From positions 5,207,501-5,271,500 of the forward strand of contig NZ_CP015423.1 in the NCBI RefSeq assembly GCF_001719045.1: a stretch of DNA of 64,000 bases, in the 5' to 3' direction. A program made the position numbers and the translations under genes. This document shows, piece after piece, positions 16,879 to 24,654 of the stretch (positions within the stretch are counted from its first letter, which is position 1; each line of letters opens with the position of its first letter). The DNA comes from Paenibacillus polymyxa. GTDB taxonomy: Bacteria; Bacillota; Bacilli; Paenibacillales; Paenibacillaceae. The notes beneath the pieces are model-generated. The model was not told the DNA's origin and did not search any database. It saw only the letters and a program-made list of their open reading frames with translations.

Positions 16879-16917
16879 GGAATGCTTCATGTCGTAGGGA
16901 CATGGGGCATTCCTTTT
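16879..16917 (+). terminator. Intrinsic terminator after the S14 gene
   Basis: Outer stem GGAATGC (16879-16885) / GCATTCC (16907-16913), inner stem CATGT / ACATG, then TTTT. It lies about 80 bases after the stop. Confidence 0.8.
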
Positions 16918-16941
16918 CCATGGAAAATATTATCGTTTGTA

Positions 16942-16970
16942 TTGATTCTCCTCAGATGGTTAGGTAGAAT
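16942..16970 (+). promoter_or_regulatory. Promoter of the CDF transporter gene
   Basis: TTGATT (16942-16947), 17-base spacer, TAGAAT (16965-16970), about 75 bases before the ATG at 17044. I find no clear Zur or CzrA-type operator nearby. Confidence 0.55.
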
Positions 16971-17043
16971 ATGGACGGGTTAAAAATAATACATAACAAA
17001 CGATGATATATCACATTATGTATACCTCAGGAGGAGCTACAAG

Positions 17044-18036
17044 ATGGAAGTGAAACAGAAAGAGGACTCCTTTTGGAGTATGGTCAAAAAAGGAAACAAA
17101 TCCTCGGGCTCGGCGGCGTTAGGTAATACCGGCATTGCCTTGATTAAGGGGATTGCTTTTGCCTTGACAGGCAGCGGTTCTATGTTTGCTACGATGATGC
17201 ATTCCATTGCGGATGCAGTGAATCAAATGTTTGTATTCGCGGGCAGTGTACTGGCAGAGAAAAAACCGACAAAACGCTTTCCTACCGGCTTTGGACGAGT
17301 GATTAACCTGTTCTGTATGGTTGCCGTTATTGTCGTAACGATTATGGCCTATGAAACCGCATTGGAAGGCATTCATTTGCTGCAGCATCCGGCTGAATCT
17401 ACACATGGATTTTGGATTAATGTTATAGTACTGATTTTGTCACTGGTGGTGGACGGATTTGTATGGAGCAAAGCGATGAAAGAAGTGCTGCATGAATCCA
17501 GAGTAGAAGCGAAGGGGTTAGGCATTTTCACCTCTGCGTTCCGCCATGTGGGGCGTGCTGCACCGCCAACCCGGCTGGTGTTCTATGAAGATTTGGTAGC
17601 AACAACGGGTGGAGTACTCGCTTTGCTAGCAGTGGTGGTCACATCGCTGACAGATTTTAAACTGCTGGACGGCATTTCAAGTATTCTCATCGGTTGTCTG
17701 ATGGTCGGTGTTGCTTTCCGGGTCGGTTACGACAACATGGTAGGTTTGATCGGTGTATCTGCTCCTCCTGATATCGAAGAACGTGTGGCTTCCATTATTC
17801 TCGCAGATACGCATGTTACTGATATTTATCAAATGCGTATTTTACAGGAGGGACGCTATTATCACGTGGAAGGGTTGATTGAGCTTACGCCGGGCATGAC
17901 GCTGGCAGATGCTGACGATATTAAATTTAGAGTCGAGGACGCTTTGCTGCGTGATCCTAATATCTCAGATGCAGCACTGGGTATTCTGGAGGATGACGGG
18001 ATTAGAAAGTGGAAACAAGAGAAACCCACAGTTTAG
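17044..18036 (+). CDS. Cation diffusion facilitator family transporter
   Basis: A 330-aa CDF-like membrane protein with about six transmembrane helices and a cytoplasmic C-terminal domain (from about residue 235, VGLIGVSAPPDIEERV). HSIADAVNQ in the second helix gives an HxxxD pair of metal ligands. In the fifth helix the usual HxxxD is replaced by EDLVATTGG, a feature of the ZnT9-like branch. The family exports zinc, iron, manganese or cobalt by proton exchange; the metal here is unknown. TCAGGAGGAGC precedes the ATG. The Zur-controlled S14 gene next door hints at zinc but is separated by a terminator. Confidence 0.8.
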   Translation: MEVKQKEDSFWSMVKKGNKSSGSAALGNTGIALIKGIAFALTGSGSMFATMMHSIADAVNQMFVFAGSVLAEKKPTKRFPTGFGRVINLFCMVAVIVVTIMAYETALEGIHLLQHPAESTHGFWINVIVLILSLVVDGFVWSKAMKEVLHESRVEAKGLGIFTSAFRHVGRAAPPTRLVFYEDLVATTGGVLALLAVVVTSLTDFKLLDGISSILIGCLMVGVAFRVGYDNMVGLIGVSAPPDIEERVASIILADTHVTDIYQMRILQEGRYYHVEGLIELTPGMTLADADDIKFRVEDALLRDPNISDAALGILEDDGIRKWKQEKPTV

Positions 18037-18085
18037 AAAACATGATCAAAGCGAATCTGGACGGAGATTGGCACTAGTGTAAAAC

Positions 18086-18135
18086 AAGAACTTCCATGAC
18101 CACGGCAACGGGGCATAGAGGTTCTTTTATTTTTT
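18086..18135 (+). terminator. Intrinsic terminator after the CDF transporter
   Basis: Stem AAGAACTTCCATG (from 18086) pairs with CATAGAGGTTCTT (ending 18126), with one mismatch and one G-U pair, followed by TTATTTTTT. Confidence 0.75.
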
Positions 18136-18156
18136 CTCAATTGTTTTGCTACCCCT

Positions 18157-18185
18157 TTGAATTTACAATGATTGTTAGATACAAT
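18157..18185 (+). promoter_or_regulatory. Promoter of the polysaccharide lyase operon
   Basis: TTGAAT (18157-18162), 17-base spacer, TACAAT (18180-18185). The start of transcription near 18192 leaves a short leader that contains a nine-codon reading frame. No cre-like box is clear. Confidence 0.6.
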
Positions 18186-18218
18186 GAAAGCGTTAACAAA
18201 AAAAAGAGGGTGAAACAA

Positions 18219-18248
18219 ATGCTTCTCATGAGGAGGAAATGCAGATGA
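18219..18248 (+). CDS. Possible nine-codon leader ORF
   Basis: ATG at 18219 behind GAGGGTGAA opens MLLMRRKCR and stops at TGA 18246-18248, overlapping the lyase start (ATGA at 18245). It also covers the lyase ribosome-binding site (AGGAGG, 18231-18236). This could couple or attenuate translation of the lyase, or be chance. Confidence 0.3.
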   Translation: MLLMRRKCR

Positions 18249-20149
18249 GTCTTCTGAGGGAGGCTTGGCCTGCTTCGCGGCTCGTTAAGGCGCTGGCTGG
18301 CGGCATGCAGGATTCAGCAAGGCAACGGTTAAGGAGTAATTGGACAAAAAGGCTACGGACGACTGTCTCTGAGCCGATATACGCCGAGCTTTGGATGGAT
18401 ATTGAGCGTGTCTGTAAAGATAATCGGGAAGCATCATGGCCTGAACTGCCGTTGTCTCTGTTTCGGCAATTTGCTAATACAGGAGAGCGCAAGCCGTATG
18501 AGGATGTGTACTTTGAACGGCGTGGACGACTGGTTGCTATAGTGCTGGAAGCTGTTGTCAAGCCGGAGCCTCGAAAGATGAAAGAGGTGGAAAGCGGTCT
18601 GCTGGACATATGCAGTGAGTACACATGGGCGCTTCCTGCACATGTCAATGAAGAGGACACCGTAACACCGCCTTGGCAGCAGGTGGATTTATTCGCGTCC
18701 GAAACAGCACAAACGCTGGTTGAAATTTTATTGCTGCTAGGAGAACAACTGGCTAGCCATGTGGTCGCTCAGGTGCACGAAGAGATCGAACGTCGTGTAC
18801 TGGAACCTGTTTTTTGGAAGCCTCGTCATTTTGGATGGGAAACCGCAGATCATAACTGGTCGGCAGTATGTGCTTCCGGTTGCGGAATTGTAGCACTGCT
18901 GCTGGTAGAAGATGACTCTTCCAGAGCGGTAGCCATCGAGAGTATGCTGGGCGCGCTGGATTGTTTTTTGGCAGGCTATAGTGAGGACGGGGGATGCCCC
19001 GAAGGCGTAGGATACTGGGTGTACGGCTTTGGTTATTTCATTTATTTTGCCGATATGCTGCGTGAGTTTACCGAGGGAGCTGTGGATATTCTGAACTCGA
19101 AAAAGATTAGGCAAATTGCAGCCTTTGGGGAGCGGGTTCATCTGTCGAATGGAATTTTCGCTAATTATTCGGACAGTAGTGAAACTGAACGATTGCCTTC
19201 CGGACTCATCTCTCAGTTGAATTCATTGCAAGAACGACCATCTACACTCCCTTTCCGCGTACCTGGTCTGTTGGAAGACCCCTGTCGCCGCTGGGCTCAT
19301 GTATTGCGTAACCTGGTTTGGACGAATTCTTTGGCATTTGGGAGCGGTGAGACCGTTGCTAATTATTTGCCGCAACTCGGTTGGCTGATGTGCCGCAGCC
19401 GCAGTTCCAGCCATAGTGGACCCGGAAGCCAAAAGGGTGAACCAGGTGTCATGCTTGCTTTTTCAGCGAAGGCTGGGCATAACAATGAACCGCACAATCA
19501 TAACGATCTTGGACATTTCATCCTTCATGGCGGTGGCGAAAATATATTGTGTGATCTGGGAGCAGGCTTGTACACGAAAGCCTATTTTTCATCGGGACGA
19601 GAGTCGATTATCAATATCTCCTCCGGCGGTCATTCCGTGCCTGTCATCAATGGGACTATGCAGCAATCGGGAGCACAGGCAAAGGCGGCTGTGCTGGATA
19701 TTGCTTTGGATGAGCAGAAGGAGGTACAGACGGGCACAAGGCTTAAGCTTGATTTGACATCTGCTTATCCCGTAAAAGAATTGGCGGTCTTCACCCGCTC
19801 CTTTATATGGAATGTGCTGGAGGGAAACGAGGGGGCAAGGCTTACCGTCACCGATCATTTTGAGTTTGAAACGTCTGGCGTGAGCATGAAGTCATGGGAT
19901 GTGGAGGAGTTTTTCATCAGTTGTATTCAGCCTAATCTGGGAACAGGCTTCGTAGAATGGAAGGGAGCGAACGCAGTCGTCAGGCTAGATTATGATGCCG
20001 GCGTGCTGCGGGCGGGGTTGGAGGCTGTGAAGCACATAGATTATGACGGAGCTCCCTTTGTGTTTTATAAAACATCGCTGCAACTAGACTCCAATCACTG
20101 GAGCGATTCTGCAAGCGTAGATTGCAATCTGTTTTTTACCATACATTAA
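18245..20149 (+). CDS. Heparinase II/III-family polysaccharide lyase
   Basis: A 634-aa protein with no signal peptide. The N-terminal 370 residues are helical, as in the alpha/alpha toroid of alginate/heparin lyases. The C-terminal half is the heparinase II/III-like beta domain, with AGHNNEPHNHNDLGHF (metal and catalytic histidines) and SGGHSVPVINGTMQQ. Such enzymes cleave uronic-acid glycosides by beta-elimination, leaving an unsaturated sugar that GH88 enzymes such as the one at 22145 remove. The start ATG 18245 is 8 bases after AGGAGG; the in-frame ATG at 18239 is too close. Being cytoplasmic, it probably acts on imported oligosaccharides. The exact polymer is unknown. Confidence 0.82.
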   Translation: MSLLREAWPASRLVKALAGGMQDSARQRLRSNWTKRLRTTVSEPIYAELWMDIERVCKDNREASWPELPLSLFRQFANTGERKPYEDVYFERRGRLVAIVLEAVVKPEPRKMKEVESGLLDICSEYTWALPAHVNEEDTVTPPWQQVDLFASETAQTLVEILLLLGEQLASHVVAQVHEEIERRVLEPVFWKPRHFGWETADHNWSAVCASGCGIVALLLVEDDSSRAVAIESMLGALDCFLAGYSEDGGCPEGVGYWVYGFGYFIYFADMLREFTEGAVDILNSKKIRQIAAFGERVHLSNGIFANYSDSSETERLPSGLISQLNSLQERPSTLPFRVPGLLEDPCRRWAHVLRNLVWTNSLAFGSGETVANYLPQLGWLMCRSRSSSHSGPGSQKGEPGVMLAFSAKAGHNNEPHNHNDLGHFILHGGGENILCDLGAGLYTKAYFSSGRESIINISSGGHSVPVINGTMQQSGAQAKAAVLDIALDEQKEVQTGTRLKLDLTSAYPVKELAVFTRSFIWNVLEGNEGARLTVTDHFEFETSGVSMKSWDVEEFFISCIQPNLGTGFVEWKGANAVVRLDYDAGVLRAGLEAVKHIDYDGAPFVFYKTSLQLDSNHWSDSASVDCNLFFTIH

Positions 20150-20177
20150 TTTTCATTTTGAATGGGAGGCAGACAGG

Positions 20178-22088
20178 ATGAATAAGCTGCAGACAGGCAG
20201 CGTGTACCCTTGGCAGACGGAGCTGGAGAGATTTATAGAACAGGTGGAAAGCGCGCCCAATCGAGTGAATGACGGATGGACTCACCAACGTAAGCTGGCC
20301 GTGCTGGAAAAGCTGGTTCGCGCATATGCCCTGCATCAGGATGATACCGGAGCTATCATTGACCCCCATTCTGAAAGTGAACGGTACTACTCCACCCCGT
20401 CCTATGCGTTGGCAGCGACGGTGTTGGTCAAAGAAGGCCGGCATGATTTACTGGAATCTGCTGCTGCGGCCTTGACGCATAGCATAGCTTGTGTAGTGGA
20501 GGAAAAAGCTCCAGATCACCACCCAGACTTTTTTCCAATTATGATAATGGGCGCGTATCGGCTCCTTAAAAATCTGCTGCCAGAGCAAGCCACGGCTTGG
20601 AAACAGCAACTGAGCAGGATTCAGCCGGAGCAGACCTACATTTTTACGATGAGTAAAATGAAAAATCCGAACCGGATGATCAACTGGAATGCGATTATGA
20701 TTTCCGGCGAGTTTTTGCGTGCAGCGGAAGGAATTGCAGCCGATTCGGAATGGATGGAGACGTATATCCGCAGCTACCATTTGCCTCGTTTTACCGGGTT
20801 GGGCCTGTATCAGGATGGACCGCTGGATCGGCCCAATAGCCCATTTGCCTACGATATCGTTACACGTTTTCATTTGGGCGTGATGCTGGAGAACGGATAT
20901 GATGGCAGCTGCGCACTCGAACTGCGTGACCACCTTCGCAGGGGAGCGCTCAGCACATTGCTGGCGCTATCCCCGCACGGGGAAATTCCGCCGCGTGGAA
21001 GAAGCGCGCAGCATCAGTGGAACGAAGCGGCCGCGGCCTTTGTCTTTACAACACATGCTCAGCAGGCTTTTACAGCAGGAGAGCATGGGCTCGCAGGTGC
21101 GTTCCGACGGGCAGCAGATCTATGCTGGCAAGCGATTAGCCGCTGGCAGACCGATGACGGCAAGCTGCATATCGTCCGCAACCATTATTCGTCCGAGGCA
21201 CGGCATGGCTTTGAGGTGTACTCGAATCATACCTGCTACAGTCTGTGGACGACGGCTGTGCTGGCCCACACCCTTCTACATGGTGAGGAGATGGATCGCA
21301 TTTCCCCAACCTTCATCCCGGCGGAGATCGGCAGCCGGGTGTTGGCAACGGACGGTTGGTTCCAGACTGTCATTGCAGCCGTAGAGGGGCAGCAAATGCT
21401 TGTGCAAACATCGGTCAACGATCCGTACAATGTTCCGGGCATCGTGCGAATTCAGCAGTCTGCGTTGCCGTCGCTGATCGGTCCGTCCTCAGCAGGTCAT
21501 GCAGACCGTGGCTTTACAGGCTTCGCGGAGGGAGATATTTTCCCGCTAAGCTATACCCCGGCCTGGCAAACGGAGGACGGAAAGTGGCACAGCTTGTCGG
21601 AAGGTATTCCCGGTACGCTGGAGTTCGACCGGGATGGAGGGATTGACCCGCAGGATGGTGGAGGAACCGTACAGATGGAACAAAGCTCAGCGTCTGACGG
21701 AGCAACGGATTTTACACTCCTGTGGAAAGGCCCATTCCCGGGAGTGAGGGAAATCCGAACGCATTATCGTCAGGTACCCGGCAAAATTGAAGTGGCGTAT
21801 GAGCTTCAAGGCAATATTCAGAATGTAGGGGCGCTTATTCCCTTAATGGCGTATGACGGTCGGGAGCGCAGCGTTATTCATCATGTCATGTCAGCCGGGA
21901 AAGAAACGGAAAGCATTCGAGTAGAATACGCAGGTGCAAGCCTCGAAGTCATCCCGACGACGGAAGGAACGAGCGTGGTATGGCCGGAAGAATTAGCTTC
22001 TGTGGCCTGTCGGAATGGTTTACTTAAGGGAGCGCGTCTGGAATGTGAAAGTAATCGCATTTCCTTTATCATTCGGTTACCTGAATAG
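20178..22088 (+). CDS. Unknown large protein of the uronate oligosaccharide operon
   Basis: A 636-aa cytoplasmic protein that I cannot assign to a named family. Secondary-structure feel: helical repeats over the first 380 residues (for example YSTPSYALAATVLVKEG and WQAISRWQTDDGKLHIVR), then a beta-rich C-terminal region from about 390. This layout is like lyases of the heparinase or alginate type and some alpha/alpha-barrel hydrolases. Polar/aromatic clusters FTMSKMKNPNRMINWN, YQDGPLDRPNSPFAYD and GEIPPRGRSAQHQWNE could line an active site. GGGAGGC precedes the ATG. It lies between a lyase and an unsaturated glucuronyl hydrolase, 28 and 56 bases from them, so a role on the same substrate is likely. 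Confidence 0.6.
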   Translation: MNKLQTGSVYPWQTELERFIEQVESAPNRVNDGWTHQRKLAVLEKLVRAYALHQDDTGAIIDPHSESERYYSTPSYALAATVLVKEGRHDLLESAAAALTHSIACVVEEKAPDHHPDFFPIMIMGAYRLLKNLLPEQATAWKQQLSRIQPEQTYIFTMSKMKNPNRMINWNAIMISGEFLRAAEGIAADSEWMETYIRSYHLPRFTGLGLYQDGPLDRPNSPFAYDIVTRFHLGVMLENGYDGSCALELRDHLRRGALSTLLALSPHGEIPPRGRSAQHQWNEAAAAFVFTTHAQQAFTAGEHGLAGAFRRAADLCWQAISRWQTDDGKLHIVRNHYSSEARHGFEVYSNHTCYSLWTTAVLAHTLLHGEEMDRISPTFIPAEIGSRVLATDGWFQTVIAAVEGQQMLVQTSVNDPYNVPGIVRIQQSALPSLIGPSSAGHADRGFTGFAEGDIFPLSYTPAWQTEDGKWHSLSEGIPGTLEFDRDGGIDPQDGGGTVQMEQSSASDGATDFTLLWKGPFPGVREIRTHYRQVPGKIEVAYELQGNIQNVGALIPLMAYDGRERSVIHHVMSAGKETESIRVEYAGASLEVIPTTEGTSVVWPEELASVACRNGLLKGARLECESNRISFIIRLPE

Positions 22089-22144
22089 ATAGAGCTAGAG
22101 CCATAAATATGATTTAACACGTGGAAAAAGGAGAGGAAAAAGAA

Positions 22145-23281
22145 ATGACAAAAGTAGAAGCGTGGCTGGAGCAATCGTGGGAGCTGGCTTTGGATAAGAC
22201 GCTTGCCTTGGCGGCAAGACTGGGAGATGCTTTTCCACATGTTGCTGAGGGTGGACGTTATGATAATCGTGAAGAAGCGTGGTGGACAGCAGGTTTTTAT
22301 CCGGGGCTGCTATGGCTAGTCAATCGGGCGCGTCCTGACAGTGTGGCTGCCGGGATTGCACAGCGGTGCGAGGGTCGTTTGGAAAAAATACTCTATAATA
22401 GCGAAGCTGTAGACCATGATCTTGGCTTTATTTGGCTGCTCAGCGGTGTGGCCGCCCATCGGCTGACCGGAGATTCAGAGTCCAGAAGACGTGGGTTGTT
22501 GGCTGCCAATCTGCTGGCTGCCCGTTTTAACGTGAATGGCCGTTTTATTCGCGCGTGGAACTTTCCCTCGAAGGGCATGGATACACGGGGCGTTGCGATT
22601 ATAGACAGTATGATGAATCTACCCTTGCTTTATTGGGCTTCGGAGGAAAGTGGAGATCCACGTTTTGCCGCTCTCGCTGTGCAGCATACAGATACCATAG
22701 CACGTGAATTTGTCCGTTCGGACGGCTCTATCGCACATGTAGTCGAATTCGATCCGGAGATTGGAAAAAAGGTCGCCGAGCATGGCGGACAGGGATTTGC
22801 TCCCGGTTCTGCCTGGGCACGCGGCACGGCTTGGGCTTTGTATGGTTTTACGCTTTCGTACGGGTACACGCGCGATTCGCGTTATTTGAAGGTGGCCGAG
22901 AACACGGCTGATTTTTTTCTATCCCAGCTGGGTGATGCTTGCCTGCCTGTGTGGGATTTTAGAGCAGAGGAAGAGCACCGCGGGGCATGGGATTCATCGG
23001 CTGCGGCAATTGCGGCCAGTGGTTTGCTGGAGCTAGCAAAATATTCGGCGCGTGCGGAGCATTTTACAGAAGCTGCAGAATCTATCCTCGAGGGCTTGCA
23101 TCATACGTGTACAGCGTGGGGCGAGGAGCATGAGGGATTGCTGTTGAACGGGACCGTACATTATCCTGAGCAAAAATACATCAACGTTCCCATTATCTAT
23201 GGCGATTATTTCTTTGTCGAGGCATTGGCAAAGCTGCGCGGTGAAGAAGGTTTGTTTAGTGTTGAATGCAAAAAAATATAG
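22145..23281 (+). CDS. Unsaturated glucuronyl hydrolase, glycoside hydrolase family 88
   Basis: A 378-aa cytoplasmic (alpha/alpha)6-barrel enzyme. The family's two key aspartates fit DHDLGFIWLLSG and IDSMMNLPLLYWAS. Other signatures are GSAWARGTAWALYGFTL and WDSSAAAIAASGLLEL near the C-terminus. GH88 enzymes hydrate the 4,5-double bond of unsaturated uronic acids left by lyases and so release the sugar. This agrees with the upstream lyase. Start ATG 22145 lies 8 bases after AAGGAGAGG; the GTG at 22121 has no ribosome-binding site. It is the last gene of the operon. No sugar transporter or regulator lies next to these genes. Confidence 0.88.
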   Translation: MTKVEAWLEQSWELALDKTLALAARLGDAFPHVAEGGRYDNREEAWWTAGFYPGLLWLVNRARPDSVAAGIAQRCEGRLEKILYNSEAVDHDLGFIWLLSGVAAHRLTGDSESRRRGLLAANLLAARFNVNGRFIRAWNFPSKGMDTRGVAIIDSMMNLPLLYWASEESGDPRFAALAVQHTDTIAREFVRSDGSIAHVVEFDPEIGKKVAEHGGQGFAPGSAWARGTAWALYGFTLSYGYTRDSRYLKVAENTADFFLSQLGDACLPVWDFRAEEEHRGAWDSSAAAIAASGLLELAKYSARAEHFTEAAESILEGLHHTCTAWGEEHEGLLLNGTVHYPEQKYINVPIIYGDYFFVEALAKLRGEEGLFSVECKKI

Positions 23282-23354
23282 TGTATAAGCGTGCAAGAAC
23301 GAACTCATTTTTAATCGTCCTATAATTAGTCAGATTTACGGAATGAATTGTGAG

Positions 23355-23397
23355 ACAGCGTGTGTGTAATTTCATTTACATATACGCTGTTTTTTTA
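23355..23397 (+). terminator. Intrinsic terminator of the polysaccharide operon
   Basis: ACAGCGT (23355-23361) / ACGCTGT (23384-23390) with further partial pairing inside, followed by TTTTTT. Between here and the promoter at 23588 I see no gene or structured feature. Confidence 0.8.
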
Positions 23398-23587
23398 TGC
23401 ATGAAAAGGCTGGATTTATTTCGATGCCAAAGTACTACTTATGGGTAGTTAAGAGATCATAGCTGCGCTTATTTTGTGCCCAATCAGAGAAAAATCATTG
23501 TATATAAGCTCTTAATTCCTATGAAAATTTTCATTTTGATGCATGGAAATAGGTCCTTTTACTTGTTTAAGAGCATTTGCTCGTAAA

Positions 23588-23616
23588 TTGACAATATAGG
23601 TGGGTAACCGTATGAT
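23588..23616 (+). promoter_or_regulatory. Promoter of the RDD-family gene
   Basis: TTGACA (23588-23593), 17-base spacer, TATGAT (23611-23616), about 65 bases before the ATG at 23682. Confidence 0.7.
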
Positions 23617-23681
23617 ACCTTCTTGGATAAAGGGATAAACTGGATTTTTAAGTCTCATTTGCAAAAGGAGTTATACATATC

Positions 23682-24176
23682 ATGACAGCAATGAGCGATA
23701 GTACAAAAAGAATATACGGAGGATTTTGGATAAGAACAGCAGCGTTTTTGATTGATCTGATCATCATGACTTTATTAGTCATTTTAGTAGGGAGTATGCT
23801 TTCTATTACTCCAGACCTACTGGGCATAGAGGAGACTGGCTTCATATTAGAGTTTTTAATTTGGATGCCGCTGATTTTTTGGCTCGTGCTACCATGGCTG
23901 TATTGTGGTTTATGGGAATCATCGAAAGTACAGGCTACACCGGGTAAGCTTGCGTTCTCTTTGGTTGTCGTGGACAAGGAAGGAAAACGTCTTGGATTTT
24001 TACACGCCTCAGGGCGTTATTGGATTAAGGCTATTTCTTTTGTAATTGCTCATATTATTTATATTGTGGTTGCTTTTACTGCTAAAAAACAGGGACTCCA
24101 CGATCTTTGTACCAACACCTTTGTTGTACATAAAAAAGAATTGCAGCGATATGGGCAGCAATCGTCTTTTCTGTAA
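23682..24176 (+). CDS. RDD-family membrane protein
   Basis: A 164-aa membrane protein with three to four transmembrane helices. GGFWIRTAAFLIDLIIM holds the Arg-Asp pair of the first RDD helix, and QATPGKLAFSLVVVD plus GRYWIKAISFVIAH are further RDD features. The family is poorly understood; some members are linked to sodium/proton exchange or osmotic adaptation. AAAGGAG lies 11 bases before the ATG. It is a single gene with its own promoter and terminator. Confidence 0.8.
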   Translation: MTAMSDSTKRIYGGFWIRTAAFLIDLIIMTLLVILVGSMLSITPDLLGIEETGFILEFLIWMPLIFWLVLPWLYCGLWESSKVQATPGKLAFSLVVVDKEGKRLGFLHASGRYWIKAISFVIAHIIYIVVAFTAKKQGLHDLCTNTFVVHKKELQRYGQQSSFL

Positions 24177-24232
24177 GTATTAGAGGAGATCACCAAAGCT
24201 TCTGTTTAATGTATATTCTTCAATTAACAAGA

Positions 24233-24276
24233 AACCAGCTAATGCTTGCAATACATTAGGTGGTTATTTGTTTTTT
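24233..24276 (+). terminator. Intrinsic terminator after the RDD gene
   Basis: AACCAGCTAATG (24233-24244) / CATTAGGTGGTT (24254-24265), 12 bp with one mismatch, followed by ATTTGTTTTTT. Confidence 0.75.
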
Positions 24277-24353
24277 CATTTTGTTATGGTGTTTTACTTT
24301 TTTTGTCAGGAAAGCAAGACATTTTTCATTTATAAAATAACGATACTACGGTG

Positions 24354-24500
24354 GTGTGCAGCGTAGTGGAGGATTTGAATATGGAGAAGCGTAGCGTTCG
24401 CCTTTGCCATGGGATTCTTACCTTTTAAAAGGTTTATGAAAATCTGAGAATCCTGGGGCAACAGCGATCGTAGGATCAAATGCTACACGTAGCGTCTCAC
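24354..24500 (+). repeat. Long imperfect palindromic intergenic element
   Basis: A stretch of about 147 bases forms one long imperfect hairpin. The left arm (24354-24420) contains GTGTGCAGCGTAG, GGATTTGAA and GCGTTCGCCTTTGCCAT. The right arm (24443-24500) returns their near complements (CCTGGGGCAACAGCGATCG, GATCAAATGCTACACGTAGC). The centre is the perfect palindrome CCTTTTAAAAGG (24421-24432). It has no reading frame and looks like a MITE- or REP-like repeated element. A smaller hairpin, CCCTTTA / TAAAGGG, follows at 24517-24533. Copy number elsewhere in the genome cannot be seen from one window. Confidence 0.6.
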
Positions 24501-24624
24501 TCAGACAAAAGTATGTCCCTTTATTTTAAAGGGATTCTTATAGCGAAATAAAAAATGTAAGCTGTTCTTACAGTTTTCATGTTCTTTTTAGCTTGTTTTG
24601 CGTTATAATGAAAGGATGCACATT

Positions 24625-24654
24625 ATGAACGAATTGGAGGCACAGCCCGATTGA
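24625..24654 (+). CDS. Possible nine-codon leader ORF before the helicase
   Basis: ATG 24625, preceded by GAAAGGA, encodes MNELEAQPD and stops at TGA 24652-24654, overlapping the TTG start of the helicase at 24651. The frame also spans the helicase Shine-Dalgarno GGAGG. A TATAAT at 24604-24609 lies so close upstream that the ATG would be near the 5' end of the transcript. Translational coupling is possible but unproven. Confidence 0.3.
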   Translation: MNELEAQPD

